A DNA stretch of 20,130 nucleotides from assembly GCF_040289485.1 (NCBI RefSeq), contig NZ_PSLG01000039.1, positions 1-20,130 of the forward strand, in the 5' to 3' direction. How positions within the stretch are numbered: the stretch's first letter is position 1; each line of letters opens with the position of its first letter. Below are positions 1-7,825 of the stretch, in pieces. Origin of the DNA: Thermoflexus sp040289485. GTDB taxonomy: Bacteria; Chloroflexota; Anaerolineae; Thermoflexales; Thermoflexaceae. The notes under the pieces were generated by a model. It did not search any database, was not told where the DNA came from, and was given only the letters and a program-made list of their open reading frames with translations. The translations under genes were made by a program, and so were the position numbers.

Positions 1-107
1 GATAAGCGGCCTTGTCAAGAGGATCCATGGAAATTGGGAGCGGACTGGCGAAAGCCCTGCCCGCGGGGATCTGGCCGGGGGGTGGGGTGGAGGGAACAAG
101 AAGGGAG

Positions 108-140
108 TAAAATGAGCAAGAAGGATGCTTTGAGGAGGTG
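108..140 (+). promoter_or_regulatory. Probable -10 box and ribosome binding site of the first gene
   Basis: A TAAAAT hexamer lies at 108-113, but no good -35 box is visible 16-18 bases upstream. A strong Shine-Dalgarno sequence, GAGGAGGTG, follows at 132-140, four bases before the ATG at 145. The ribosome binding site is convincing; the promoter is tentative. I recognise nothing else in bases 1-107. Confidence 0.4.
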
Positions 141-144
141 AACG

Positions 145-738
145 ATGCGGATCGAACGCCGGTCGCAGGAGGAGGCGGCGCGGGCGGCCCGGCGCTTGCC
201 GCCTGGCCAGGTGCTGACGGAGAAGTTCCCGGTCCTCCACTACGGGCCGATCCCACGTTTCGATCCGGCCACCTGGGATTTCCGGGTCTTCGGCCTGGTG
301 GAGGAGGAACGGCGGTGGACCTGGGAGGAGTTCCAGAGGCTTCCCCGGACCACCATCACCGTCGATGTCCACTGCGTCACCGGGTGGAGCAAACTGGACA
401 CCACCTGGACCGGGGTGGCCTTCAAAGATCTGTTGCGCTTCATCCGGGTGAAGCCCGAGGCCCGCTATGTGATGGCCCATTGCGAATATGGCTTCACCAC
501 CAACATCCCCTTGGAATACATGGAGGACGCGCTGCTGGCCACCCACTACAACGGCGAGCCGCTGACGCCCGAGCACGGCTACCCCCTGCGCCTCATCGTC
601 CCGCGCCTCTACTTCTGGAAGAGCGCCAAGTGGCTGCGGGCCCTGGAGTTCATGGCCGAGGACCGCCCGGGCTTCTGGGAGCAGGCGGGCTACCATATGC
701 GCGGCGACCCCTGGCGGGAGGAGCGCTACCGCGATTAG
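145..738 (+). CDS. Sulfite oxidase-like molybdopterin-dependent oxidoreductase
   Basis: A 197-residue protein that looks like a soluble member of the sulfite oxidase/YedY (MsrP) molybdopterin-binding fold. The segment VHCVTGWS (residues 75-82) matches the loop that carries the cysteine ligand of molybdenum, so Cys77 is the expected ligand. Family-like stretches follow around residues 84-96 (TTWTGVAFKDLL) and 148-164 (PLRLIVPRLYFWKSAKW). There is no signal peptide, twin-arginine motif or membrane segment, so it is probably cytoplasmic, unlike the exported MsrP. No heme domain or dimerisation domain is present; this is the short, single-domain form. The ATG at 145 is preceded by GAGGAGGTG. The substrate cannot be deduced. 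It ends 69 bases before metE, on the same strand. Confidence 0.85.
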   Translation: MRIERRSQEEAARAARRLPPGQVLTEKFPVLHYGPIPRFDPATWDFRVFGLVEEERRWTWEEFQRLPRTTITVDVHCVTGWSKLDTTWTGVAFKDLLRFIRVKPEARYVMAHCEYGFTTNIPLEYMEDALLATHYNGEPLTPEHGYPLRLIVPRLYFWKSAKWLRALEFMAEDRPGFWEQAGYHMRGDPWREERYRD

Positions 739-807
739 CCAGCGGTGAGCAGGGGGCGCCTTCGTGATAAATTCCCCTTAATCCAACGGGATAGGAGGCG
801 GACGCCG

Positions 808-3042
808 ATGCGCACCTATGCCTATGGCTATCCCCGCCTGGGGCGCAAGCGGGAATACAAACAGCTGATCGAGGGCTTCTGGGAAGGCCAGGTCTCCGAG
901 GCCGCCCTGCGGGCCGGCCTGGAGGCGCTGGAGGCCGACCGGCTGGCGACCTACCGGCGCTTCGTCGATCACTTCCCGGTGGGGGAGCTCTCCCTCTACG
1001 ATCCGATGCTGGACACCGCCCTCATGTTCGGCCTGTATTCGAAGGGGGGCCGGCTGGAGGAGTATTTCGATCTGGCCCGCGGGGGGCGCGCCCTCGAGCT
1101 CACCAAGTGGTTCAACACCAACTATCACTACCTGGTCCCTGAGATCCCCTTCGCCGACGGGCGGCCCCCGGGCTTCCGGCTGGTCGGAGATCGGCCCCTG
1201 GTGGAGGCCCTCCGAAGGACGCCGGAGGGCTTCCCCTACGTCATCGGCCCCTACACCTTCCTCCGTCTGAGCAAGGGGTATCCTCCAGAGGCCTTCGGCG
1301 ACCTCCTGCGGGCCCTGGCCGCGGCTTACGCAGAACTGTTCCGGCGGCTGCGGGCGGCTGGCGCGGCCATGGTCCATGTGGACGAGCCCGCGTGGGCGGC
1401 CGACGTGCCGCCCGAGCACGTGGCCCTCCTCCGCGAGGTCTACGCCCGCCTGGGCCGCGAGGCCGATCTCCTGGTGTTCACGTATTACGACAGCGTCGAC
1501 TTCCTGGACCAGTTATACGACCTCCCCCTGCGGGGCATCGGCCTGGACCTATGCCACGGTCGGGAGAACCTGGAGGTCCTGCAGCGGGCCGGCTTCCCGG
1601 CCGACAAGATCCTGATCGCCGGCCTTGTGGACGGGCGCAACGTTTGGAAGACGGACCTGCGGGCGGCGGCGCGGCTGGTCGAGGCCCTGCGGGGCTGGAC
1701 GTCGGCGGAGATCTGGCTCTCCAACGCCGGTCCCCTTTATCATCTGCCGGTGACGGCCGAGGCGGAGGCGCGGCTGGACCCCGCCCTGCGGGAGCGCATC
1801 GCTTTCGCGACGGAGCGGCTGCAGGAGCTGCGGCTCCTGAAGACCCTGCTCACCGAAGGGGAGACCGAGGAGGTCCGTGGCTGGAACACCTATGCGCATC
1901 CGACGGACCACTGGTTCTATCCCGAGATCCAGGAGCGGATCCGCCGCCTGGGGCCGGCGGACTTCGCGCGGGAGGCGCCCTACGCCGAGCGGGTTCGGGA
2001 GCAGCAGGCGCGGCTGAACCTGCCCCTGTTCCCCACCACCACCATCGGGAGCTTCCCCCAGACCGAGGACCTGCGTCGGGCCCGCGCCGCCTTCCGGGCC
2101 GGCCGGCTCCCCCCGGCGGATTACGAGGCGCTGATCCGGGAGCGCATTCGCTATATCATCCAAGTCCAGGAGGAGCTCGGCCTGGACGTGCTGGTGCACG
2201 GGGAGTTCGAGCGCTCGGACATGGTGGAGTTCTTCGCCGAGCGCCTCGAGGGGTTCGCCATCACCCAGCACGGGTGGATCCTCTCCTATGGGACGCGGGT
2301 CTATCGCCCCCCCATCCTGTATGGCGACGTCCGCCGCCCCCGCCCCATGACCCTGAAGGAGATCACCTACGCCCAGTCCCTGACCGCCAAGCCGGTCAAG
2401 GGCATGCTCACCGGCCCCGTGACCATGCTGGCCTGGAGCTACGTCCGGGAGGACATCCCCGTCCATGAGGTGGCTTTCCAGATCGCCCTGGCGATCCAGG
2501 AGGAGGTCCGGGACCTGGAGGCGGCCGGGATCCGGGTGATCCAGATCGACGAACCTGCCTTCCGGGAGCGGGCGCCGCTGAAGCGGCGCCGGTGGCCTGA
2601 CTACTTCGACTGGGCGGTGAAGGCCTTCCGCCTGGCCTCCCGGGCCCACCCGGCCACCCAGATCCACACGCATATGTGCTACTCGGAGTTCAACGAGATC
2701 ATCGCCTTTATCGACGCGCTGGACGCTGATGTGATCAGCATCGAGGCCACCCGGAGCCGGGGGGAGGTGATCGCCGCCTTCGAGCGCTACCGTTACGAGC
2801 GGCAGATCGGCCCCGGAGTCTATGACGTGCATTCCCCATCCGTGCCTTCCCCCGAATCCATCGAGGCCATCATCGAGCGGGCGATCCGGGTGATCCCCAA
2901 GGAAAACATCTGGGTCAACCCGGACTGCGGCCTCAAGACGCGGCGGTGGGAGGAGGTCCTCCCTGCCCTCCGGAACATGGTGGCGGCGGCCCGACGCCTC
3001 CGCCAGCGCCACGGGACCCCGGCTCCCGCGCCGCAGCGGTGA
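808..3042 (+). CDS. metE: Cobalamin-independent methionine synthase
   Basis: 5-methyltetrahydropteroyltriglutamate-homocysteine methyltransferase, the last step of methionine synthesis, in the cytoplasm. The product is 744 residues, close to the usual 750-760. The N-terminal barrel begins with TYAYGYPRLGRKREYK, typical of MetE. The C-terminal catalytic barrel starts around residue 405 with FPTTTIGSFPQT. All zinc ligands are present: His622 and Cys624 in IHTHMCYSEF, Glu646 in ISIEATRSRGE and Cys707 in NPDCGLKTR. The frame is open further upstream to a GTG at 745, but the ATG at 808 has AGGAGG at 793-798 and begins exactly at the family N-terminus, so I chose it. No SAM or cobalamin riboswitch fits in the 69-base upstream gap. 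There is no metH or metF beside it in this window. Confidence 0.97.
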   Translation: MRTYAYGYPRLGRKREYKQLIEGFWEGQVSEAALRAGLEALEADRLATYRRFVDHFPVGELSLYDPMLDTALMFGLYSKGGRLEEYFDLARGGRALELTKWFNTNYHYLVPEIPFADGRPPGFRLVGDRPLVEALRRTPEGFPYVIGPYTFLRLSKGYPPEAFGDLLRALAAAYAELFRRLRAAGAAMVHVDEPAWAADVPPEHVALLREVYARLGREADLLVFTYYDSVDFLDQLYDLPLRGIGLDLCHGRENLEVLQRAGFPADKILIAGLVDGRNVWKTDLRAAARLVEALRGWTSAEIWLSNAGPLYHLPVTAEAEARLDPALRERIAFATERLQELRLLKTLLTEGETEEVRGWNTYAHPTDHWFYPEIQERIRRLGPADFAREAPYAERVREQQARLNLPLFPTTTIGSFPQTEDLRRARAAFRAGRLPPADYEALIRERIRYIIQVQEELGLDVLVHGEFERSDMVEFFAERLEGFAITQHGWILSYGTRVYRPPILYGDVRRPRPMTLKEITYAQSLTAKPVKGMLTGPVTMLAWSYVREDIPVHEVAFQIALAIQEEVRDLEAAGIRVIQIDEPAFRERAPLKRRRWPDYFDWAVKAFRLASRAHPATQIHTHMCYSEFNEIIAFIDALDADVISIEATRSRGEVIAAFERYRYERQIGPGVYDVHSPSVPSPESIEAIIERAIRVIPKENIWVNPDCGLKTRRWEEVLPALRNMVAAARRLRQRHGTPAPAPQR

Positions 3043-3051
3043 GGTGGCGGG

Positions 3052-3081
3052 TTGGGCTCCCCCGGGCGCGGCGGATACGGT
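3052..3081 (+). promoter_or_regulatory. Possible promoter of the tdh-kbl unit
   Basis: TTGGGC (3052-3057) and TACGGT (3076-3081) are separated by 18 bases, just after the metE stop codon. The -10 match is weak, so tdh-kbl could equally be read through from metE. Confidence 0.3.
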
Positions 3082-3126
3082 AGAACCGACGGGACGGGAT
3101 CTCGGGGGACCGGGAGGGGAATGCCC

Positions 3127-4164
3127 ATGGCGGAAACGATGCGTGCCGTGATCAAGGCGGCGCCGGGGCCGGGCCTGGCCCTCGCCCAGCGTCCGATCCC
3201 CATCCCCGGCCCCGGGGAGGTCCTGGTGCGGGTGCGGGCCGCCTCCATCTGCGGGACCGACCTGCACATCTACCGCTGGGATCCATGGGCCCAAGGGCGG
3301 ATCCGCCCCCCGCTGATCATCGGCCACGAGTTCTGCGGCGAGATCGTCGAGTTGGGGCCTGAGGTCAACGGCCTGCGGGTCGGCGATTTCATCTCCGCCG
3401 AGAGCCACGTGATCTGCGGGCGTTGTGACATGTGCCGCACCGGCAAAGGGCACCTCTGCCGCAACACCCGCATCCTCGGGGTGGATCGCGACGGCGCCTT
3501 CGCCGACTTCATCGTCATCCCGGCCGAGAACGCGTGGGTGAACCCTCCGGACATCCCCCTCGAGGTGGCGGTCCTTTTGGAGAACTTCGGGAACGCGGTC
3601 CACACGGCCTTCGCCGTGGACCTCCGGGCGCGCAAGGTGCTGGTGACCGGTTGCGGGCCGGTGGGGCTGATGACCATCGCCGTGGCCAAGGCCATCGGCG
3701 CCCGCATGGTCATCGCCACCGACATCAGCCCCTACCGTCTGGATTTGGCCCGGCGCATGGGCGCCGACCATGTCCTTAACCCTCAGGAAGTCGATGTGGT
3801 GGAGGCCATCCGGGACCTGGCCGGGGGCGAGGTCGACGTCCTGCTGGAGATGTCCGGTGCCCCCACGGCGATCCGGGAGGGGTTCGCTGCCCTCAAGCCC
3901 GGCGGACAGGCTGCCCTGCTGGGCCTCCCGCCGGGCCCCATCGAGTTCGACCTCTCCAACCTGGTGATCTTCAAGGGGCTGACGGTTCACGGGATCGTGG
4001 GGCGGCGGCTGTGGGAGACCTGGTATGAGATCCGGGGGCTGTTGAACGCGGGGGCCGTGGACCTGCGGCCGGTGGTCACCCACCGCTTCCGTTTGGAGGA
4101 GTTCGATCAAGCCTTCGCCACCATGGCCAGCGGCCAGAGCGGGAAGGTGATGCTCCTCCCGTGA
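3127..4164 (+). CDS. tdh: L-threonine 3-dehydrogenase (zinc-dependent, medium-chain type)
   Basis: A 345-residue NAD-dependent medium-chain dehydrogenase. It is expected to oxidise L-threonine to 2-amino-3-ketobutyrate. Catalytic zinc ligands are Cys42 (ASICGTDLH) and His67-Glu68 (IIGHEF). The structural zinc loop has Cys97, Cys100, Cys103 and Cys111. The Rossmann motif is GCGPVG at 175-180, with Asp199 suggesting NAD specificity. NFGNAVHTAF at 153-162 resembles Tdh rather than generic alcohol dehydrogenases. GGGAGGGG at 3112-3119 is well spaced from the ATG at 3127; the in-frame ATG at 3121 is too close to it, and the frame is also open to 3052. kbl follows after 60 bases, the classical partner in the threonine-to-glycine route, which is the main reason for preferring Tdh over sorbitol or butanediol dehydrogenase. 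Confidence 0.88.
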   Translation: MAETMRAVIKAAPGPGLALAQRPIPIPGPGEVLVRVRAASICGTDLHIYRWDPWAQGRIRPPLIIGHEFCGEIVELGPEVNGLRVGDFISAESHVICGRCDMCRTGKGHLCRNTRILGVDRDGAFADFIVIPAENAWVNPPDIPLEVAVLLENFGNAVHTAFAVDLRARKVLVTGCGPVGLMTIAVAKAIGARMVIATDISPYRLDLARRMGADHVLNPQEVDVVEAIRDLAGGEVDVLLEMSGAPTAIREGFAALKPGGQAALLGLPPGPIEFDLSNLVIFKGLTVHGIVGRRLWETWYEIRGLLNAGAVDLRPVVTHRFRLEEFDQAFATMASGQSGKVMLLP

Positions 4165-4224
4165 GGAGGGCCGGCCGAAGGCCTGCGGCGGGGGAAGGGA
4201 TCCATCTGCGCTCAGGAGGATGCG

Positions 4225-5430
<1,206 letters not shown>

Positions 5431-5451
5431 TCCCGTGGGAGGGAGGCCAGG

Positions 5452-7020
5452 ATGAACCGCGCAGATTCCCATCCCGCCCACGACGCCATCGCGGTCCTGG
5501 ATTTCGGCTCCCAGTATGCCCAACTGATCGTCCGCCGCCTCCGCGAGGCGGGGGTTTACGCCGAACTTTTCCCGTGGAACGCCGACCCGGAGGAGGTGCT
5601 GGCCCTGCGGCCCAAGGGCTTCATCCTTTCCGGAGGGCCGGCCAGCGTCTACGCGGCGGGAGCGCCGACCCTCCCGGGCTATGTGCTGGAAAGCGGCCGG
5701 CCGGTCCTGGGGATCTGCTACGGGATGCAGTTGCTGGCCCACGCCCTGGGCGGCCGGGTGGTCCCTGCCCCGGCCCGGGAATACGGCCCGGCGGAGATCG
5801 AGGTCGTGGATCCCGAGGATCCCCTGTGGCAAGGGTTGCCGTCGCCCATGGGGGTCTGGATGTCCCACGGGGATCGCGTGGAGGTCCTCCCGCCGGGGTT
5901 CCGCGTCCTGGCCCGCTCCCCCAACACCCCGGTGGCCGCCATGGGGGACCCCCGCCGTCGGCTCTACGGCGTCCAGTTCCACCCCGAGGTGGCCCACACG
6001 CCTCGAGGCCGCGATCTGCTGGAGCGCTTCGCCGTGGTCCTGTGCGGCTGTCGACCGACGTGGACGCCCGGGGCCATCGCCGAGGAGCAGATCGCTCGCA
6101 TCCGGGAGCGGGTGGGCGGGGAGCGGGTCCTCTGCGCCGTCTCGGGGGGCGTCGACTCCACCGTCACCGCGGTCCTGGTCCACCGGGCGGTAGGGGAGCG
6201 GCTCCAGTGTCTGTTCGTGGACACCGGGTTGCTGCGTCGGGGGGAGGCCCAGGAGGTCGTCTCGGCGCTACGAGGGTTGGGGCTGCCGGTGGCGGCAGTC
6301 TCCGCGGCGGAGGCCTTCCTGGAGGCCTTGCGGGGGGTCACCGATCCCGAGGAGAAGCGGCGACGGGTAGGGCACACCTTCGTCGCTGTGTTCGCCGAGC
6401 ACGCCCGACGCCTTGGCCCTTTCCGGTTCCTGGCCCAGGGGACCCTGTATCCGGATGTCATCGAGAGCCGGGGGCCGGAGCGGCAGGGGGNNNNNNNNNN
6501 CCGTATCAAGACCCACCACAACGTGGGCGGGCTGCCGCCCGATCTGGCCTTCGAATTGATCGAGCCCCTGCGCTATCTGTTCAAAGACGAAGTCCGGGCC
6601 CTGGGGGCCTACCTCGGCCTGCCGCCGGCGCTGCTGAACCGCCAGCCGTTCCCCGGCCCGGGGCTGGCGGTGCGCTGCGTGGGAGAGGTGACCTGGGAGC
6701 GGCTGGAGCGGCTGCGGAGCGCCGACGCCATCGTCCAGGAGGAACTGGCCCGCTCCGGCTGGGCCGGGCGGGTGGCCCAGGCCTTCGCCGTGCTGTTGCC
6801 CGTGCGCAGCGTCGGGGTGATGGGGGACACGCGCACGTATGAGGAGGTGATGGTGGTGCGGGCAGTGACCACCGAGGACTTCATGACCGCCGCCTGGGCG
6901 CCCCTCCCCCACCCCCTCCTGGACCGGATCGCCACCCGCATCGTCAACGAAGTCCCCGGGGTGAACCGCGTCCTGTACGACATCACCCACAAACCTCCGG
7001 CGACCATCGAGTGGGAATGA
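5452..7020 (+). CDS. guaA: GMP synthase (glutamine-hydrolysing), with an assembly gap
   Basis: Converts XMP, ATP and glutamine to GMP in purine synthesis. The N-terminal class I glutamine amidotransferase domain (about residues 12-200) has the nucleophile Cys89 in GICYGMQ and His177/Glu179 in FHPEV. The ATP-pyrophosphatase domain follows, with the P-loop SGGVDS at 231-236 and GTLYPDVIES downstream. The C-terminal dimerisation domain ends with the typical ITHKPPATIEWE. GGGAGG at 5441-5446 precedes the ATG at 5452. Ten N bases at 6491-6500 interrupt the coding sequence just before RIKTHHNVGGLP. The reading frame is the same on both sides, and the apparent length of 522 residues is normal, so the gene is probably intact with only a few codons unknown. 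Confidence 0.95.
   Translation: MNRADSHPAHDAIAVLDFGSQYAQLIVRRLREAGVYAELFPWNADPEEVLALRPKGFILSGGPASVYAAGAPTLPGYVLESGRPVLGICYGMQLLAHALGGRVVPAPAREYGPAEIEVVDPEDPLWQGLPSPMGVWMSHGDRVEVLPPGFRVLARSPNTPVAAMGDPRRRLYGVQFHPEVAHTPRGRDLLERFAVVLCGCRPTWTPGAIAEEQIARIRERVGGERVLCAVSGGVDSTVTAVLVHRAVGERLQCLFVDTGLLRRGEAQEVVSALRGLGLPVAAVSAAEAFLEALRGVTDPEEKRRRVGHTFVAVFAEHARRLGPFRFLAQGTLYPDVIESRGPERQGXXXXRIKTHHNVGGLPPDLAFELIEPLRYLFKDEVRALGAYLGLPPALLNRQPFPGPGLAVRCVGEVTWERLERLRSADAIVQEELARSGWAGRVAQAFAVLLPVRSVGVMGDTRTYEEVMVVRAVTTEDFMTAAWAPLPHPLLDRIATRIVNEVPGVNRVLYDITHKPPATIEWE
6491..6500. other. Assembly gap (10 N)
   Basis: Ten undetermined bases inside guaA. The flanking sequence stays in one frame, which implies that the true missing length equals ten modulo three. 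The gap lies in the variable loop before the conserved KTHHNVGG segment. Confidence 0.99.
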
Positions 7021-7033
7021 CCGCGCAGGCCAT

Positions 7034-7063
7034 TTGACGGGATGGCCAGCGTTGGGTTAAAAT
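7034..7063 (+). promoter_or_regulatory. Promoter of rpsT
   Basis: TTGACG (7034-7039) and TAAAAT (7058-7063) are spaced by 18 bases, starting 14 bases after the guaA stop codon. This is a good sigma70-type match in otherwise GC-rich DNA, about 45 bases before the rpsT start. Confidence 0.75.
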
Positions 7064-7107
7064 AATTTTCTAGCCTTTCCAGAGCATCCTGCGCAGGAGG
7101 GGAACCC

Positions 7108-7395
7108 TTGCCGAACACCCGCTCGGCTCTGAAGGAACTGCGCAAGGCCCAACGCCGTCGCGAGCGGAACCGGGCGATCCGGACCCGGGTGCGCACCTTC
7201 GTCAAGTACGCCCGTCAGGCCATCGCCCAGGCGGATCTGGAGGCGGCGAAGCAGGCCATCTCGAACGCCTACCGGGAACTGGATCGGGCGGCCCGCAAGG
7301 GGGTGATCCACCGGAACACCGCCGCCCGTCTGAAGTCCCGCCTCATGCAGTTGTTCCACCGGACCTTCCAGCAGGCGGGAACTACAACAGCATAA
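7108..7395 (+). CDS. rpsT: 30S ribosomal protein S20
   Basis: A 95-residue, strongly basic, all-helical protein that binds 16S rRNA in the small subunit. The N-terminus PNTRSALKELRKAQRRRERN and the C-terminal segment GVIHRNTAARLKSRL are characteristic of S20, and the length is slightly above the usual 85-90. Translation starts at TTG (7108), with AGGAGGGG at 7095-7102 as ribosome binding site; no ATG or GTG is better placed. A non-ATG start is known for S20 genes in other bacteria and may tie into its autoregulation. It has its own promoter and converges on the winged-helix gene. The 80 bases between them contain only a weak 5-bp hairpin (TCCCG/CGGGA) without a T tract. Confidence 0.95.
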   Translation: MPNTRSALKELRKAQRRRERNRAIRTRVRTFVKYARQAIAQADLEAAKQAISNAYRELDRAARKGVIHRNTAARLKSRLMQLFHRTFQQAGTTTA

Positions 7396-7477
7396 AGCGA
7401 CGGGACGGGACCCCTCTTCCCCTCCCGATCACCGGGAAGCCCACGGTTCCGGCCAGGGATCTGGGGATAGAAGCGGC

Positions 7478-7705
7478 TCAGCCTTCGCCGATGGTCGCGC
7501 GGCCCTGATCGGTGATCCCGTAGACGGGGTTGGCCAGGCTCTGGCGAACCAGGCCCCGGGCCGAGAGGCCCTCGAGGATCCTGATGACTTCCTTTGGGTC
7601 CATGGCCAGATCGCGGGCGATGGTGTAAGGGCTGTGGTAACCGCGGTGATCGCGCAGGTAGATGAGGATCTTCCGCTCCACCTCGCTCAACGCCGCCACC
7701 ACCAT
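7478..7705 (-). CDS. Small winged-helix DNA-binding protein
   Basis: A 75-residue protein that looks like a single winged helix-turn-helix domain. An N-terminal helix (SEVERKILIYLRDH) is followed by a helix-turn-helix region (SPYTIARDLAMDPKEVIRIL), a recognition-helix continuation (LEGLSARGLVR) and a beta wing (PVYGITDQGR). It resembles stand-alone MarR/ArsR-like or archaeal-type domains, but I cannot name a family member. There is no ligand or dimerisation domain. The frame is open to 7804, but AAAGGAGGTG lies six bases before the ATG at 7705, so the short form is the real one. It lies downstream of argS on the same strand, after 120 bases that carry an AT-rich island. Role and target are unknown. 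Confidence 0.75.
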   Translation of the reverse strand: MVVAALSEVERKILIYLRDHRGYHSPYTIARDLAMDPKEVIRILEGLSARGLVRQSLANPVYGITDQGRATIGEG

Positions 7706-7770
7706 CGCCCACCTCCTTTCCGGGATGGGCCGGTAGATCTTCGTGGCTCGGGCGGATCCCTGCTGGTATA

Positions 7771-7799
7771 TATTTATTTTCCCAAGGAGGCGGGCAGAA
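7771..7799 (-). promoter_or_regulatory. Possible promoter of the winged-helix gene
   Basis: An AT-rich island at 7767-7780 stands out in GC-rich DNA. Read on the minus strand it offers TAAATA (7776-7771) as -10, with a weak TTCTGC (7799-7794) 17 bases upstream. It lies between argS and the winged-helix gene, so the small gene may not depend on argS transcription. Confidence 0.4.
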
Positions 7800-7825
7800 G
7801 ACAAGCCGCCGGCCCGCGGGCGGGA

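Noticed and set aside
739..807. SAM or cobalamin riboswitch ahead of metE
   Set aside because: The gap is only 69 bases and shows no conserved riboswitch core or terminator hairpin.
7396..7477. Bidirectional terminator between rpsT and the winged-helix gene
   Set aside because: Only a 5-bp hairpin without T tracts is visible; not enough to call.
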